Of a DNA stretch of 64,000 nt, positions 21,323 to 34,491 are shown in pieces (positions within the stretch are counted from its first letter, which is position 1; the number at the start of each line of letters is the position of its first letter). Both the position numbers and the translations under genes were made by a program. The notes beneath the pieces were generated by a model. It was not told where the DNA came from. It worked only from the letters and a program-made list of their open reading frames with translations, and did not search any database. The DNA is from Hybos culiciformis (lineage: Eukaryota; Arthropoda; Insecta; Diptera; Hybotidae). The stretch covers positions 101,975,372-102,039,371 of the forward strand of contig OZ023274.1 in the NCBI GenBank assembly GCA_964007475.1, written 5' to 3'.

Positions 21323-24300
21323 CGTATATGAGTCATCTGATGAAAATCAGTTTAAGAATCTGTCAAATGTCAAGAAATAGTCTGCCTCGGGTTTTGGAAA
21401 GTACTTTTGTAATTCTGTATTAAAAAAAGTACGAAAGTTTATATTTTCTTCAAAAATAGTTAATTTCATAAAACAGATCCGCTTCCATCTAAATTTCTAA
21501 AACATTAAATTCTGTGAAAAAGTGTTTCTTGAAGCAAGCGCAAATTACTTAATTAAATTTCATTGATAAATTAAAAATATAATTAAATTGAATGAACCGC
21601 ATATTCTTTCGAAATATAACGTTTCACCTGAATGAAATTGGATTTCTATAATATTAAATTACATGTACAACATATATATATAAAATGTGGAGAAATCTTT
21701 TGCACGTCTTCATTTCTGATTGCGATAAAAAGAGAATATTTTATTACTTTTTTTTTCATTTGATATTTTCAAAAATCCTTTGGCATCCAAAATGATTTTT
21801 TGTCCTAAAAAAAAAAATAAATAAATTCTTGTGACCTGAACTGGAATAAATGAAAGAAATTAATGGATTTTCAATAAAAATATATATCAGCAAAAAAAAT
21901 ATATCGAACTTTTTTGGCAATAGTTTAAAATAACGTCTTATCAAAGTTGAATAAAGTCAAATGAACATTAAGATATTGTTGAAGAATCTTCAATTTTATA
22001 ATCTCTGTCTAGTTCAATAATTATACAATAAAGGTTAATACTTGCTAGAATTTTTATTTGTGCAAATGATTTTAGAATATATACGGATGAACTAAACAAA
22101 TTGAAGTTGAAATGTGTTTAGGTACATTGAGTTTGAGTTATAAAGTTATCAGCGTTAGAAATACATACTCATTTTTGTTATTAAGCAAATATATAATTTT
22201 CAAATTTCTTAATATTAAAATTCTGTGTAATATTTTACACTTTCAATTTAAATTAGTGTACAAGTACAAAACATTTATTCAGTTAGTATGTATATATGCG
22301 GATGCTAATAAATATATTCTTTATATTAAAAATTTTTCTTTTGCAAACGAAATTGCTGTTGTTAAAAGATTTTCGCATATACAAAAGTGCGATCCGCTGT
22401 GTGGTTCAAAATTTTTGTTCACAAGCACGTAAGTAAGTATATAGTTCATGGAATTTTGAAAAAGATTTTTTTTTTTGCGCTAAATAAAATGTTAAATTGT
22501 ACAAAAGAATGTTTTGTGCAATAATAAAGAGGAATTCATTACTGAAATGTTAACCAAATGTAATAACAAGTAGTTTGTATATATATTGTATAAATGTATA
22601 AAAATCCTTTATAAATAATATGTTTAGGAAAAATATAAATTTTTTTTTATTGATTTTATAACAATTAACGTGGGATTTAATTAGAATCAATTGTGTAACT
22701 TCACTTTGTGGCATAAAGTTTTCATAAAATACATATATATATATTTTTATTTTAACCCCTAATCTGTATGCCAAACGCATTTTTTTTTTTATTTGAAACA
22801 ATGCAATTGCAGAAATATTATTATTATTATTATTTTCATTTCTGGGTTTCACAATCAAATTATACTCTTTTGCCATATAATATGTATACACGGTTAGATT
22901 TACTATAGATAGGATATACGAATAATTGGTGGAAAAAACAAAATTTTTGCTTTTGATATATAAAGACTAATAAAAAGAGGAAAAATTTATTCAAGTATTT
23001 TTTTTATTTAATTTTTTTTTTTTTTTTTCCTTTTTGAATTTATAATCCACTCAATATTTTCAAATATTTCATATTTTTCATTTTCTCTGTGAGTATTGAA
23101 TGGGAAGTAACAGATGCATATTTTGTTCATTTCTATGCTACGGTTTATGCTTCAAATTAAAACGGTTAAAAAAGAAAAAAATTTTATTATATTTTTGATG
23201 GTGGTATTTTTTTTAAAGTTTTAACTGGTCTCACAAGAGCTTAAAAATGATAGAATTTTAATTCAATTTTTGTATGCAGATATTTTATAGTATGAAGGTA
23301 TGTATAGTGTATGTAGAAGAAAGGTATATATATATATGTTAAGCATAATTTAGGAAAACTCATAAAAGGAATATGTACATATTGATGTAAAACTTTTTTA
23401 TTTAGACATGCATTATTGTTTTTAACTTTAAAATTAATTATTAATAAGAATTAATATAATTTAAAAATAACAAATTAATTTAAATACATTTATATGTACT
23501 TGAAGAGAAAATTTTATTGAAGTTTTCATGCAGAAATTATCAAGAGTTGGTTGTTTCATTGAAAATTATTAATTGAAAATTCTTGTTATTCTGTTGATTT
23601 AAAAAAATATTTTTTGCAAAATTTTTAATCTTGTTTAATTTATTTTATTTTTGCTTTTTTTATGATTTCTGTATGACAGCACTAATATATATTTTTTGTT
23701 CTATCTATGACGACTATTTTATAGTCAAATCAAGTTTTAAAAATTGTAGTTGGAATATAAAAGGTTGGCTGGTTATAAACTTTTTTTTGATGGACAGAAG
23801 AACATTTAATGAAAACATATAGTCTGATTTTTTTTTGGGACAGAAACAACTAAGAAACATGATCAATAGATCAATAAATTTAACTACTAATTAAAATTAA
23901 TTTTAATATCGATTCGATATTAATTTAAAATTTTCTATTTTGTACTCTAAGTTTAAATTTTTATAAACAATTTTTATGACTGTTTTAAAATAAACGTAAC
24001 AATTTTTTACCACTATCAAAGTTTGCGCGTACCAAAGTTTTCATTTATCATATGGGAAAATATTTTTTAAAAATAAATAGATTTTTTATCTATTAGCATT
24101 ATATAGAATATATTTATAAAAATATTATTTTCAATATTAATTTAAAAATATAAAAGAACTAAACTTTTGCATAATATGTAGGTACTTACATACCTGCATA
24201 CCTATCTTTATACATAGGTGTTTTAACGAAAAAAAAAATAAAAATTTCAAACTAAATATTGTGGTAAGCCCTTTTATTGTTATTTTAATAAAATTAAATA

Positions 24301-27300
24301 AAATTTGTAAAAACAAATTTTGTATATAAGGGATAGTATAAAAAACATACAGCAGAATAATTATTCTCAATTTTACAATAAATTCTATGTATTAAGTTTA
24401 TATACAAAGCAAAAAAATTTAAATCTAAATAAAAAATACTATTTTAAATGAATTTTTATAGTGTGTTAATTTAATTTTCCGCGTTGATTAAAATTCAATT
24501 GTTAACGAAAATAATTTTGTAATATAGTTTTTTTTATTTATGCAAATTATATTATTTAAAAATTATTTTTTTTTTTGTAAAGTTTGTTTGAATTTTAATT
24601 AGGTAAATGGTCTCTATAATTATATAGTTTGAAGCAATTTATTACTCGGTATGGTGTTGCTAGTTTGTTTTTAAAAAGTAATATACGAAACCAAATAATA
24701 AAATTAAGGTTTATAATTGGCGGTTCAGCATTTTCAAAAGAAAAGGCTTAATAGAATATTATGAAAATAAATGAAAATAAACTTAATAAAATACTGAAAC
24801 ACTAGTGGAAAACATAGTTTAAGATTAGTTTTCAATAAAAAAGAAATCGATAATGGAATCCATAATTGAAAAAGTTGAAAAGCGATTCCAGAATGATATT
24901 TCAAGACTATATAATTATAAAGTTCTTTTAATGATAATATAAATTATATATTAAAAAAATATTAAGATTATTTAAGAAACCTTGAAACAAAATTAATTAA
25001 TTTTTCTTTAATATCAAAAACTATGGGAAAATTAGGGAATTTGGGTTAATGAGATAATAATCTGCTCACACTATATTTATATATATAATAATTGCTTTAA
25101 TTTAAATTTTTTAACCAAAATTATGTCATGTTGTATTTAAAGAAAAACTCATTAAAAAAGTTTTCATTTCTATATTTTTAATTATTATCAATTATATCTA
25201 TTGGGATTTTGTATTTATAATTATTATGTTTAATTATAATAATATAGGTATATTAGAATTGTTACAAATATTAAATTAATAATTATTTATATATTTCCCC
25301 AATATATCTATACTATATAACAACGTATACAAGATTTAAAACATATATATTTTCCTATAGTATAATTTAGAAATTTATTTCAATTAAAATAAATAAAATA
25401 TAATAGAAAAATTAAGAGATAATTATATAATTATAAGATATTTTTGTCTAGACGGAAATTCTTTGGATTTTATTTAATAAAAAAAAACAAATTTTTGGAA
25501 ATTTTTTTAAAATGTTCATTAAAATTATAATGGCGTTAATTAAATTGGATAGACGATTTAAAGCTAAAATTTGATTAAAAATGAAATTAGTTTATGAGTA
25601 AATTTTTATAAATTTTTTCCAGTCGTCCAATAAAATACATTAACCTTTCTAATTAATTAAAAAAAAATTAAATTAATTGAGTAATATGGAAACGAGCCGT
25701 GTCTCTATTGTAAACAAATTAAAACCTCTTAATATGTTGATCATAATCTGTCAGTTTTCCCTACTACTGTACTTTAAGTTTATGCATTAATCGATTCACA
25801 TAAGGGTGCTAACAGCAATAAAAAATTTAATTTCCAATTTATATCACTTTTTATTTATTTTCATGTTTCATATATTATGATTCATTCTTTTAATATTATT
25901 TTTCAGTCCATCCATTAGCTTTTAACAAAAATTTCCTTTTCTTTTCAGTTTTATATTTTATAAAAGCAAAAAAAAAATAATTTAAAATTTAATTTTCATA
26001 ATTGCTTCTTAGTATTAATGTCATTAGCAAAGCGTAATGAATTACTATATAAATGTAAAGTAAAAAATGTACCTTAGAGAAATGTGCAGTGCAGTGAAGA
26101 TATGTGTATATACATTGAAATATATCTATAACTAGAAAAATTACTACACTCCAAACATCATAAATTAAAAACGTTTTAGTCTACATTACATTCGTAAGTC
26201 ATAAATTTTCTTTTTAACACCAAATCTATAGTATTGACTAAAAATTGCATGAAAAATCAGACACATCAATAATAAAGTATAGGAAATATATAAATTCGAT
26301 TGAGTTTTATGTTTTAATAAGATTTTTTAAACAATTCATATTTTATGAGTGACATTAAGGAGTTTGCGATTATTAAATTTTTAATATTTTGCACGCTAAG
26401 TAAAATCTAAAAAAGTTCCACTTAAAAGTTCTGTGTTAATGCTTTACGCTCATAAACTTTTTAAATTAAAAATATTTTAAAGAAATTTATTGAATTAGTT
26501 GAGGGCTTCTAATTGCGAAACCCAGTCATCGTAGAATCTATCCTTTACCTTAAATAAGTGAAGAAGACAGTTGAATAGTTTTATGATCAATTTTAGTGCA
26601 TAGAATGAACAGAATAATCTATTTTTTTCTTACGATCGAAATCTGGCTAAAAATATTTATTAATGTTCATTCATTTTTAGCAACTATACCTGGTCTATAT
26701 ATTACAGATTTAAAAAAAAAATTTGTGTTTGTTTATTAAATTTCCACGAATTAAAATTAAACTTGTCGTTTTTCATTCAATATTATTATTGAAGTTATAA
26801 CTAAAAAAAATTTCCCTCATACCAATTTTTTGTTTTTTAACTTTGGATCGTAAACCAAATTGCAACCAATATTTTGCGTGTTTTCCACCCATCTTGCTCT
26901 ATTATATTTATAATAAAAAAAAAAATAAATTTCATACAAGAAATCCACAAAATATATTTTTCGTTCTCGGCTAGACAGAATTCCCAAACACATAATTTTC
27001 CATATAAAATTTTTTTTGCACAAAACTATTTTACTTTTACTGTTTTCAATATACAGACAGACCGATTCAATTTTTAAAAATATATATGATTCGTAAGAAT
27101 TGAAATTTTCCTCTGCTAATGTTATAAAGTTGAATTTTATATTTTTATTTCTTTTTTTTGCTGAATATGTGCACTTATTTTTTGTGTACAAAACACACAA
27201 TATATATATGTAGTTAAAAACTGAGACTGAACGTATAATTTTCAGCACCTAAAATATAGTGTATTTTAATGGAGAAAAAAAAAATGCTTTGATAAATATA

Positions 27301-28145
27301 ACTTTCAATGGAAAATCAATAGAATAATTATTGTTTTTTTTTTTCATTCGTTAGATAAGAAAATTAGGAAAAATTTTCAAAAAATTCGAACGTATAAAAT
27401 TCGTTAATTTTCAATTCAATTATGTATTGGAGTAAGCTACACATAACTATAGGTCGTAAGATTTGAATTATAAGGACAAATATAACACCTTTAATTATAA
27501 TATTATTTTTATGTGAGGAATAAAATATTAAAAAAAAATTATGTGATGAAATTTCTTTACATACATGTATGTACATTTGAAAATTTATATCCCTTATTGT
27601 TATAGCAGTGAAATCTTGATGGTGTTTTCATCATCAGGAAGAAAGGAAATATAGTTTTTTCACTATTTTTCAATATATTACTTATTCTCACTGAAAATTT
27701 GTCATTCTTTATTTTTTTTTTTAACTTGAAATCGTTGGGACGATAAAACCTACGCTTCAAGTAATAAAGAAAGCGGAAAATTTATATATCAACAAATGCA
27801 TTCCAATTTTTTTTTATTTGTGTGTCTTTATTGCAGAAAAGAAGAAAAATAAAAAAAAAAGAAAGAAAAATCAGAGTAGAAAATAACTTTGGATTGTACA
27901 AGTACCTACATTGTACGTACAACGATATAAGGTACATAATACACAGAATCTACATATGCTTATGTTTGTATATACATTTTACTTTATTATGTACAAATAT
28001 TCGAATTTCTAATAATCAATAAAAAAATATTAAGATATGTATGTAAAAATCCATAATATATATATTAAAAATCTCATTTGTTTTTATATATGTATATGCT
28101 ACTTAATATAAGAATAGGATGTTAATAAAGATAGTTTAAATTTAA
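21323..28145. other. AT-rich non-coding stretch
   Basis: I see no supportable gene in this 6.8-kb interval. Open frames of 60-143 codons occur (for example 22112-22432 plus, 26817-27248 minus) but are rich in Phe, Ile, Lys, Asn and Tyr, lack motifs and match the base composition. TATGTATG-type simple sequence is common. Confidence 0.5.
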
Positions 28146-28307
28146 TGTAGATCTTTCGCTGGCATATACAAAGGAAATCCAAAAAATCTGCTAGTATGGA
28201 GGAGATCATATTACACAGACCTAATTGAAAAGAACCCAAACAATCGAGATTTTGAAGATGATTTTTGTCTCAAAGAAAAGTGTATGATGCAAAAACTAAA
28301 CCTTTAA
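28146..28307 (+). pseudogene. Orphan 53-codon open frame, possible exon or relic
   Basis: An open frame without an ATG near its start reads GIYKGNPKNLLVWRRSYY and continues with charged residues (EKNPNNRDFEDD) to TAA at 28305. Its balanced composition, with Trp, Arg, Pro, Gly and Asp, contrasts with random frames nearby. It may be a decayed transposon or gene fragment, or an internal exon. I do not recognise the family. Confidence 0.25.
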
Positions 28308-28859
28308 AAAAAAAATGTTCTTTTAAAAGGTATTTAGTTGTTAATTAAAAGAATTCAATAATGTTCTTAATTGATGTAGGAGTGATATTATCTGTGTTTA
28401 TAGGTCTTGTCTCTAATTCAAATTTCAAGATATGATATGATCAATTTAATAATAACTTTCCAAAACTTTTTTTTTGTTATACCTACTACTTATTTTTAAT
28501 AAATTTTATTTTATAATAACTACACTTATAAATCTAGTTACATTTGCCATCGATACTTTTCTTCGACTGAAAATAGGAAAAGCACTAAAAAATAACAAGC
28601 ATTTTATTTTGGGTACAGTTTCCAAAAATTCTCATTGCGCACGCCAACTAAAAATTTTCAATAATATTTTCTTATGTTACCATCGAAAACTTTTTTTCCT
28701 ATATGCTCTTAATTTACAATAAAATTTACATCTTTTAGAAATGAAATTTTAGAATTGAAACAAATATTTAAATTTTTTTTTATTATGTTTTTTTATTTAT
28801 TTACACAATGTTTTTAAAAATATTGAAATGATTGGTATATTGATAAATATTCTGTTACT

Positions 28860-29400
28860 GTGAAGTTTCAGATTTTTCTTAATAACAGTACAACAAACTC
28901 TTTTTCACATTTTGATATTTTTCATGCGAATCATTACTTATGAATTTTTTTTTTAGTGATCTTAAATGCTTTAGAAACACCTAATTAACATATTTAAACT
29001 AAAATTAGCCTGAAAGTGAAAGTATATTTTCGTAATGTTGAAAATTTCTTAACAAGACAAAATTTTATCTGGTTGCCCGGCTAACTCAGTCGGTATAGAC
29101 TCTTTATCTCAGGGTCGGCTTCAAGCCCCATCTGAAATTATCTTTGCTTTCAGTTATCACTTCAGACCCTTTACTTCACTGGTTATCTAGCTTCAATTCA
29201 CCGCCTTCGACGTGTGTAATTGAACCTATTTTGTTGCCGTAAAGTTTGAGATTTTTTTTTGTTATAACAGTACAAATTCCTTTTCACGATTTTTTATGCG
29301 AATCATACCTTTTTAAATTTTTTGTAATGATTTAAATACTTTAGGAACCCGTAATAAAGATAATTAAACTGAAAATTAGCCTAAACGAGGAAATATTAAT
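28860..29400 (+). repeat. Diverged direct repeats flanking a tRNA-like relic
   Basis: A block at 28860-29030 recurs in diverged form at 29239-29400. Shared landmarks in order are AACAGTACAA, TTTTCAC, ATGCGAATCAT, a CTTTAG(A/G)AAC phrase and AAATTAGCCT. The copies are about 379 bp apart with a tRNA-Lys-like sequence between them (29075-29130). This could be two bodies of one tRNA-derived SINE-like family, or a local duplication. Confidence 0.6.
29075..29130 (+). pseudogene. Degenerate tRNA-Lys-like sequence
   Basis: The sequence opens GCCCGGCTAACTCAGTCGGT, close to the 5' half of insect tRNA-Lys(CTT), then has an anticodon arm (AGACTCTTTATCTCA) and a T-arm-like GCTTCAAGCCCCA. About eight bases of the D arm/anticodon junction and the 3' acceptor strand are missing, so it cannot fold as a working tRNA. 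It is a tRNA pseudogene or a SINE head. Confidence 0.65.
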
Positions 29401-29845
29401 TTAATTACAGTACAGTATAGTTATGATCTAGCTTTTTTTTAAATCATATATACCTACATATTAAAAACATACCTGATGACATGCAAATAGTTTGCAAAAA
29501 AAAAAGAGGTATCAACATTTTTTTATGATATTAAGATCATTAGAAATTATCACGAATTTTGTTTAGGATCAATAATTTTTTTTTTGTTTTGTATAAAATT
29601 GTTGTTGGACTGGCATTTGGAAAAAGCATATAAAAAGGAATGCATTTTCAATAAGAAGGGACAGATTACTTTTGATTCATATAGAGGACAGACTATTTTT
29701 GTTTTCAAGAGGAGATTACTTTTGGTTTTCAAACGAATAATAATTTCAATATTAGAAGACTACAGAAACTGCATTTAAGTGATACTCAGCGGACGAAGGC
29801 CCAAAGCCAATAAAGATTGAGAAATTTTATAAGCGCCAAAGAACA

Positions 29846-30217
29846 ATGGAGCCTGCAATTCCTATTATGAAAGAACCCCCTAAACTTCAAGGTCTATACA
29901 CCAAAAAGATACCAAGAGTATCTGAGGAAGAAGGCGTAAATCCACCTCCTGCTTTACAGGCAATTTTTCAAGGCATAGAGCTTCGCCCAACGAAAAAGGG
30001 ATCAAATTACAGATTCAGAGTTAAAGGCCCACTATCAATGGTGCAAGTACAAATTAGAAGAGGTAAAGTAACACTTACCTGCAACAAAACCGGAGCAGTA
30101 AAAGTAATCAATTTAGAAACAAAAACTGAAAAAATATTCCCTGGTACCACTGAAAAACAGGAAAATCTAGCTATAGAAAAAAAAAAAAGAAAAAATTTAT
30201 ATGTCAAAAATAAATAG
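29846..30217 (+). CDS. Unrecognised 123-residue ORF, probably a transposon fragment
   Basis: ATG 29846 lies in strong context (A at -3, G at +4) and the frame ends TAA before 30218. The frame is also open upstream from 29783, just after a TGA, and that stretch also looks coding (Asp, Glu, Pro, Lys, Arg), so the original protein may have begun earlier. Its N-terminal half is rich in Pro, Glu and Lys. The middle, about residues 48-90, alternates hydrophobic and basic residues like a small beta-fold (RFRVKGPL, VQVQIRRGKVTLTC). The tail is lysine-rich. Base use is richer in GC than the surroundings. An LTR-like block lies 320 bp downstream, so it may be the last part of a truncated retroelement ORF. 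I cannot name the domain, and a captured host gene remains possible. Confidence 0.5.
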   Translation: MEPAIPIMKEPPKLQGLYTKKIPRVSEEEGVNPPPALQAIFQGIELRPTKKGSNYRFRVKGPLSMVQVQIRRGKVTLTCNKTGAVKVINLETKTEKIFPGTTEKQENLAIEKKKRKNLYVKNK

Positions 30218-30537
30218 ATTAGTTTTTTTTATATTTTAAATTTTTAAATTCAACCTTTTTTTTTAAATTTTTAAATTCAATTTTTTATAAATAAAAATTA
30301 TGTAATTTGATTATAAACATTATGTTTTATTGTTAAAAATCTTCTTCATAGGTCCTTGCAGGAAACAAGAATGCTGATGTAAGGTCTAGCCATAGGTGGC
30401 CGTAGCCACAAGCTGAAGAATGACGTCATAGTTATTTAGGTTAAATTTTTTTTAAAGACTTGGTCGAGGTTTCTTAAAATATCTTTCTTTCTTCTATCTC
30501 AATTTTACCTTCTTCCAAACATGACATCCTAAAACTT

Positions 30538-30992
30538 TGTTATGGACACTCTGGTGTTCACTGTCGCGTACCCACCCAACGACGAACTAAGACCCGGCCT
30601 GTGAACAGGATGTCTTAGACAGTGGACTCGGCACCAGATATATTTCGGCTGGTGAAGTTATTTTATTAATCTTTACTGTAGCGAATTTCAGTGGGAATAA
30701 ATTTTTATGCGAAGATCTCGGTGGTTTTTTTTTGAACTAAATATTGTAATTATATTTACACAACCCTTGTTTTGATTCATAACAAATGGTACCCAATATG
30801 GTGCTAGAATTTTGTTATCTACAATTCAAATTAATTTCTCTCTATTAAATCAGTAACAAATAGCGCCCAACGTGGTGCCAGATATTTGTTATCTCCGATT
30901 CAATTAATTCTCCTATTCAACCAGTAACAAATGGCGCCCAAAGTGGTGCCAGAATTTTGTTATCTTCAAATTCTCCTATTCAATCCATAACA
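30538..30992 (+). repeat. LTR-like block with TGTTATGGA/TCCATAACA ends
   Basis: The block begins TGTTATGGA and ends with its exact inverse TCCATAACA, which gives the TG...CA termini expected of an LTR of 455 bp. It is clearly more GC-rich than its flanks in its first half. No matching second LTR is visible in the window, and the bases just outside (AACTT, ATTCC) do not form a target duplication. It may be the 3' LTR of a 5'-truncated element that includes the ORF at 29846-30217, or a damaged solo LTR. Confidence 0.5.
30780..30992 (+). repeat. Three tandem palindromic units resembling a tRNA-Lys primer site
   Basis: Units start at 30780, 30854 and 30925 (periods 74 and 71, last unit 63 bp). 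Each opens TAACAAATGGCGCCCAA or a variant, continues to GTGGTGCCAG and closes with TTTTGTTATC. TAACAAA pairs with the TTTTGTTA side, and TGGC(G)CC pairs with GGTGCCA, so every unit is itself an inverted repeat. GCGCCCAACGTGG in unit 2 matches the complement of the 3' end of tRNA-Lys(CTT), the classic lysine primer site. Confidence 0.8.
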
Positions 30993-33900
30993 ATTCCACC
31001 GTTTTAAAAAACTATTATGCCCAAAGTATTTGGACTTTGGAACTCTGGATCATTATTTTTTTAATTTTAGGCAATAGTATAAAAGGAATATGTAATATAA
31101 AAATACTACATAAATTATTATAGAACAATAAATGAAGATGTTTCGGAATGTAAACGGGTTTACCGAATGGCTAGACACATATATCTAAAGTTCAAGGCAT
31201 ATAACAAAAGATCAATATAATTCGAGCACAAAAATAAGACAATCGGCGTTTTCATATCGTTATTCAATGATTTTGGAATGTACTACAATCAAATATAAAG
31301 TTGCAAAAGTGAAAATATGAAATTAAGGATGTCTGAAATTAAAATAAAAAGGAATTCAATTTATTTCGAAAAATGTAACAGGAAACCCTTTGTCACAAAA
31401 AAAAAGATTAAAAAAAAATATGTAAAATTACTTTCTAATAAAACAAATGTTTTCAACATTTATGAACTTTTATTTAAGTTTACTTTTAATATTTTTCTTT
31501 CAAAAATCAAAAATTTTTTTGTGAAGTATCTTTTTCTTCTTTTTAATAAAATAATATTTCTTTTTTTTTTTTCAGAATTTTTTAGAAACTTTTTTCTAAC
31601 AAAAATAATAAAAGTTCGAATAAAAAATCATAATGGCAGAAATTTTATAAACATCATAACTTTTTTTCGCTCGAACTTTCATTTTAGTTGGAAACGTATA
31701 GAATTTTCCCAGTTGTACACAGTAACTTAACAGAATTATAATGATCTTCTTCCGTTATTCCGCATATTAACAAATACTCTGGGAATTCACTTTTAGTACG
31801 GGCACTCAAACCGTTCGCGAGCCATCAGCTGACCTATTTCGGAACAGTCCTTTATATTTAGAGAAGTAATATAGAATAGAAATTTGACATAAATTAAAAC
31901 GGAAAAACTTGAGTATAAGTTATTTGAATGAAAAAGTTATATTATTCTATTTGACGTCTCGAACTCTGTTATTTTTTTAGTTCGACATTTTAGATAATTT
32001 TTTGTGTCAAAAAATTATAGCTAGCACTCAACGAAACCATAGTTTAAAGGCAAAACTCATTTTAACATCTAGGCGCGAATTTAATATTAGTGACGTTTAT
32101 TAATATTTTTAAAATTTAATTAATTATATGTCAAATGAATCTACATAAAATAAAATTCACATATAAATTAGTTATTTGTCTAAATTTTATAATGATCCTT
32201 GGGTAAGGTAAATTAAAACAAAATAAAAAAAAAGAAAAAACAAAAGAGAAAAGAAAAACTTTTTTTTATAGCATTTTTCCTAAACTTATTTAATATTCCA
32301 ATAATAATTATTATTATTATCAAGAATTCACCCATTAAAAAATATGTAAGTATATAAAAAGAACACCCCTTTATTTTTTTTTATTATTTAAATGGACTAA
32401 AACAATTTAAAATTTAGCTTTTGAATTTTTAAAGTGATAACAAAAAATGATAACAAAAAGTGAATTTTTAAAAAAAATTTTCCTTCATTATTATTGTTAT
32501 TATTATAAATTCGAAGAAAATCCTTTAATATTTTTGCTTTCATAAAAAAACAAAGAGAAAAAAAATATATATATACATATATATTTTTTAATGTAATCTG
32601 TTAAGTCAACTTTGAAAGCTTTTAGTTCATATTTTTATACCTTTAAAGCAAAAAAAAAAAAAAGTTTTGGTGAAAAATACAAGATTAAAGGATATATAAA
32701 AAAAATAGAAGAGTATTTTAAAACTTTTAAATTTTTAATAAGATAATAAAAAAAAAAAAGAAGGAAACTAACAAAATGACAATATTATTTTAAAAAATTT
32801 TAAAGTTAAAAATTAAAAAAAAATTAAATTATTTTAAAAATTTCTATGTTCAAATATCAGCAGATTTAATAATATGGTGTCTGCACTTGAACCTTAAAAC
32901 TCACCTTTTGTACTCAAAACTAACTTTAGAATTAATCTATGAAGGTTTTATTAGTTTTGAAATAAAATAAATTAAAGAGCAAATTTAATTTTATTTTTAT
33001 TTTCGAATTGACATAATAATAGTTAGCAAATGTTTATGTACAAAAATTTCGTTATACAAATAAAACAAAAGTCATCATTATCATCAGTTTGAGTTTCTAT
33101 TCTCTATTTATAGAGTTTTTCATGGAGGTATTCAGGACAAAATCCTCATCCAGTTTTTAAAAATTTCTTGAAAACCATTTTGGACATAACAAACCACCGC
33201 GTCTGAAGAAACCTCATTGTCGCTAAAAATAAGCTATCATTTGGGCTTTTGAAGAAAATTTCAATAAATTATTGTTTTTATTTCAGTTTATCGAGATCAA
33301 TGGTATTGATCAATGGTATTGATAATTGATCGTTATGCCTGAAACTAGAAGGCGAAGAAAATTTTAGTCCACGTCTAATTTTCTGGAGTTTATTCTTAAC
33401 ATAAAGCAATCATTATAATCTTTATATTAGTACCGCATAATTTTTTGTTTTATAAAATTTTCTAAGGATTAACTTATTTTATTTTATATCACATCCTTTT
33501 AATTTTTAATTTTCTACTCAGATTACTTTTTACATATATGTACAATATATAATATACAAAAAAATTCGTATTTACATAATATATCCCTAAAGCTTAAATA
33601 TACATTTTAAATTTCTAAGCTTAATATTCTTTTTTAATTATTTTTTTATTTTTCTAAATTAATCAAAAAAATAAAAAAAAACCGCGTAAAAGAAAATTAT
33701 ACATATCAAAATGTGTTTTTTTTTTGACTTTTTGTACAATCTAAGAGCAAATATATTGAACTACTATGTAGATAATTTTTAAAACGATGAGCTTGTTCTA
33801 AAACCATCAGAAAAATATATCTATGTATCTAAACATTTTCTATGTACTAGTACTAATATATATATGTATAGAAAATTTAAAATGTAGATTCAATTAATTT

Positions 33901-34491
33901 CCAAAAATATATTACATTTAAGGTAAAAGAGTTCAACTATTACAATTAGTCTTGTTTTTTTTTTTTGGGTGTTTTTTATGCATATATATATATGTGCATA
34001 TATTTAAAAAACTGAGATTTTGGTAATAAAATTTAATTTTTACTAATATTAAAAATTCATTCGTTACCAATTCCACTTCATTACAGTCAAAAATATTTAG
34101 AAAAATGAAATTGTAATTATAATCTATGTATGTTTATCACGGATGTGCTTTGACAGCTATAATAGTTATGCTATGATTAATTCAATAACATTCGTTATAT
34201 ATGTCTGTGTGTAGACTATAATGTAAGGTCGGCGAATATTAAATGTCACCCAGATATTTTTGAATACAAAAATGTAATTCTCTAAAATATTGAATTTTTA
34301 AATGACACAGATAACCTTGGCTATGAATTTTAAATCTAGGATTTTGAACTATCAATTAAATTTTCATTAAAAAAAATTATATATCTAGATACATCACATT
34401 TATTAATTAGGTTTTTAAAAATTTTGTATTTAATTTTTTTTTTAAAGAAAGGAACGTTAATAATTTCGTGTTATTTTTTTTTTTTTGGAAA
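30993..34491. other. AT-rich non-coding stretch
   Basis: I see no supportable gene. A 137-codon frame at 31317-31730 is almost entirely Phe, Lys, Ile, Asn and Leu and follows local base composition. The last 130 bases or so (about 34355-34491) are the upstream region shared with the paralogue at 38034. Confidence 0.55.

Noticed and set aside
22112..22891. Two convergent frames of 106 and 113 codons
   Set aside because: Low-complexity hydrophobic translations with no recognisable family and no coding-like base bias.
26817..27248. 143-codon minus-strand open frame
   Set aside because: Composition is Lys, Ile, Asn, Phe and Tyr-rich as expected from AT-rich DNA. There is no domain, no conserved context, and it overlaps another spurious frame on the plus strand.
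31317..31730. 137-codon plus-strand open frame
   Set aside because: Long runs of Phe, Lys, Ile and Leu follow local homopolymers, with no motif or splice context.
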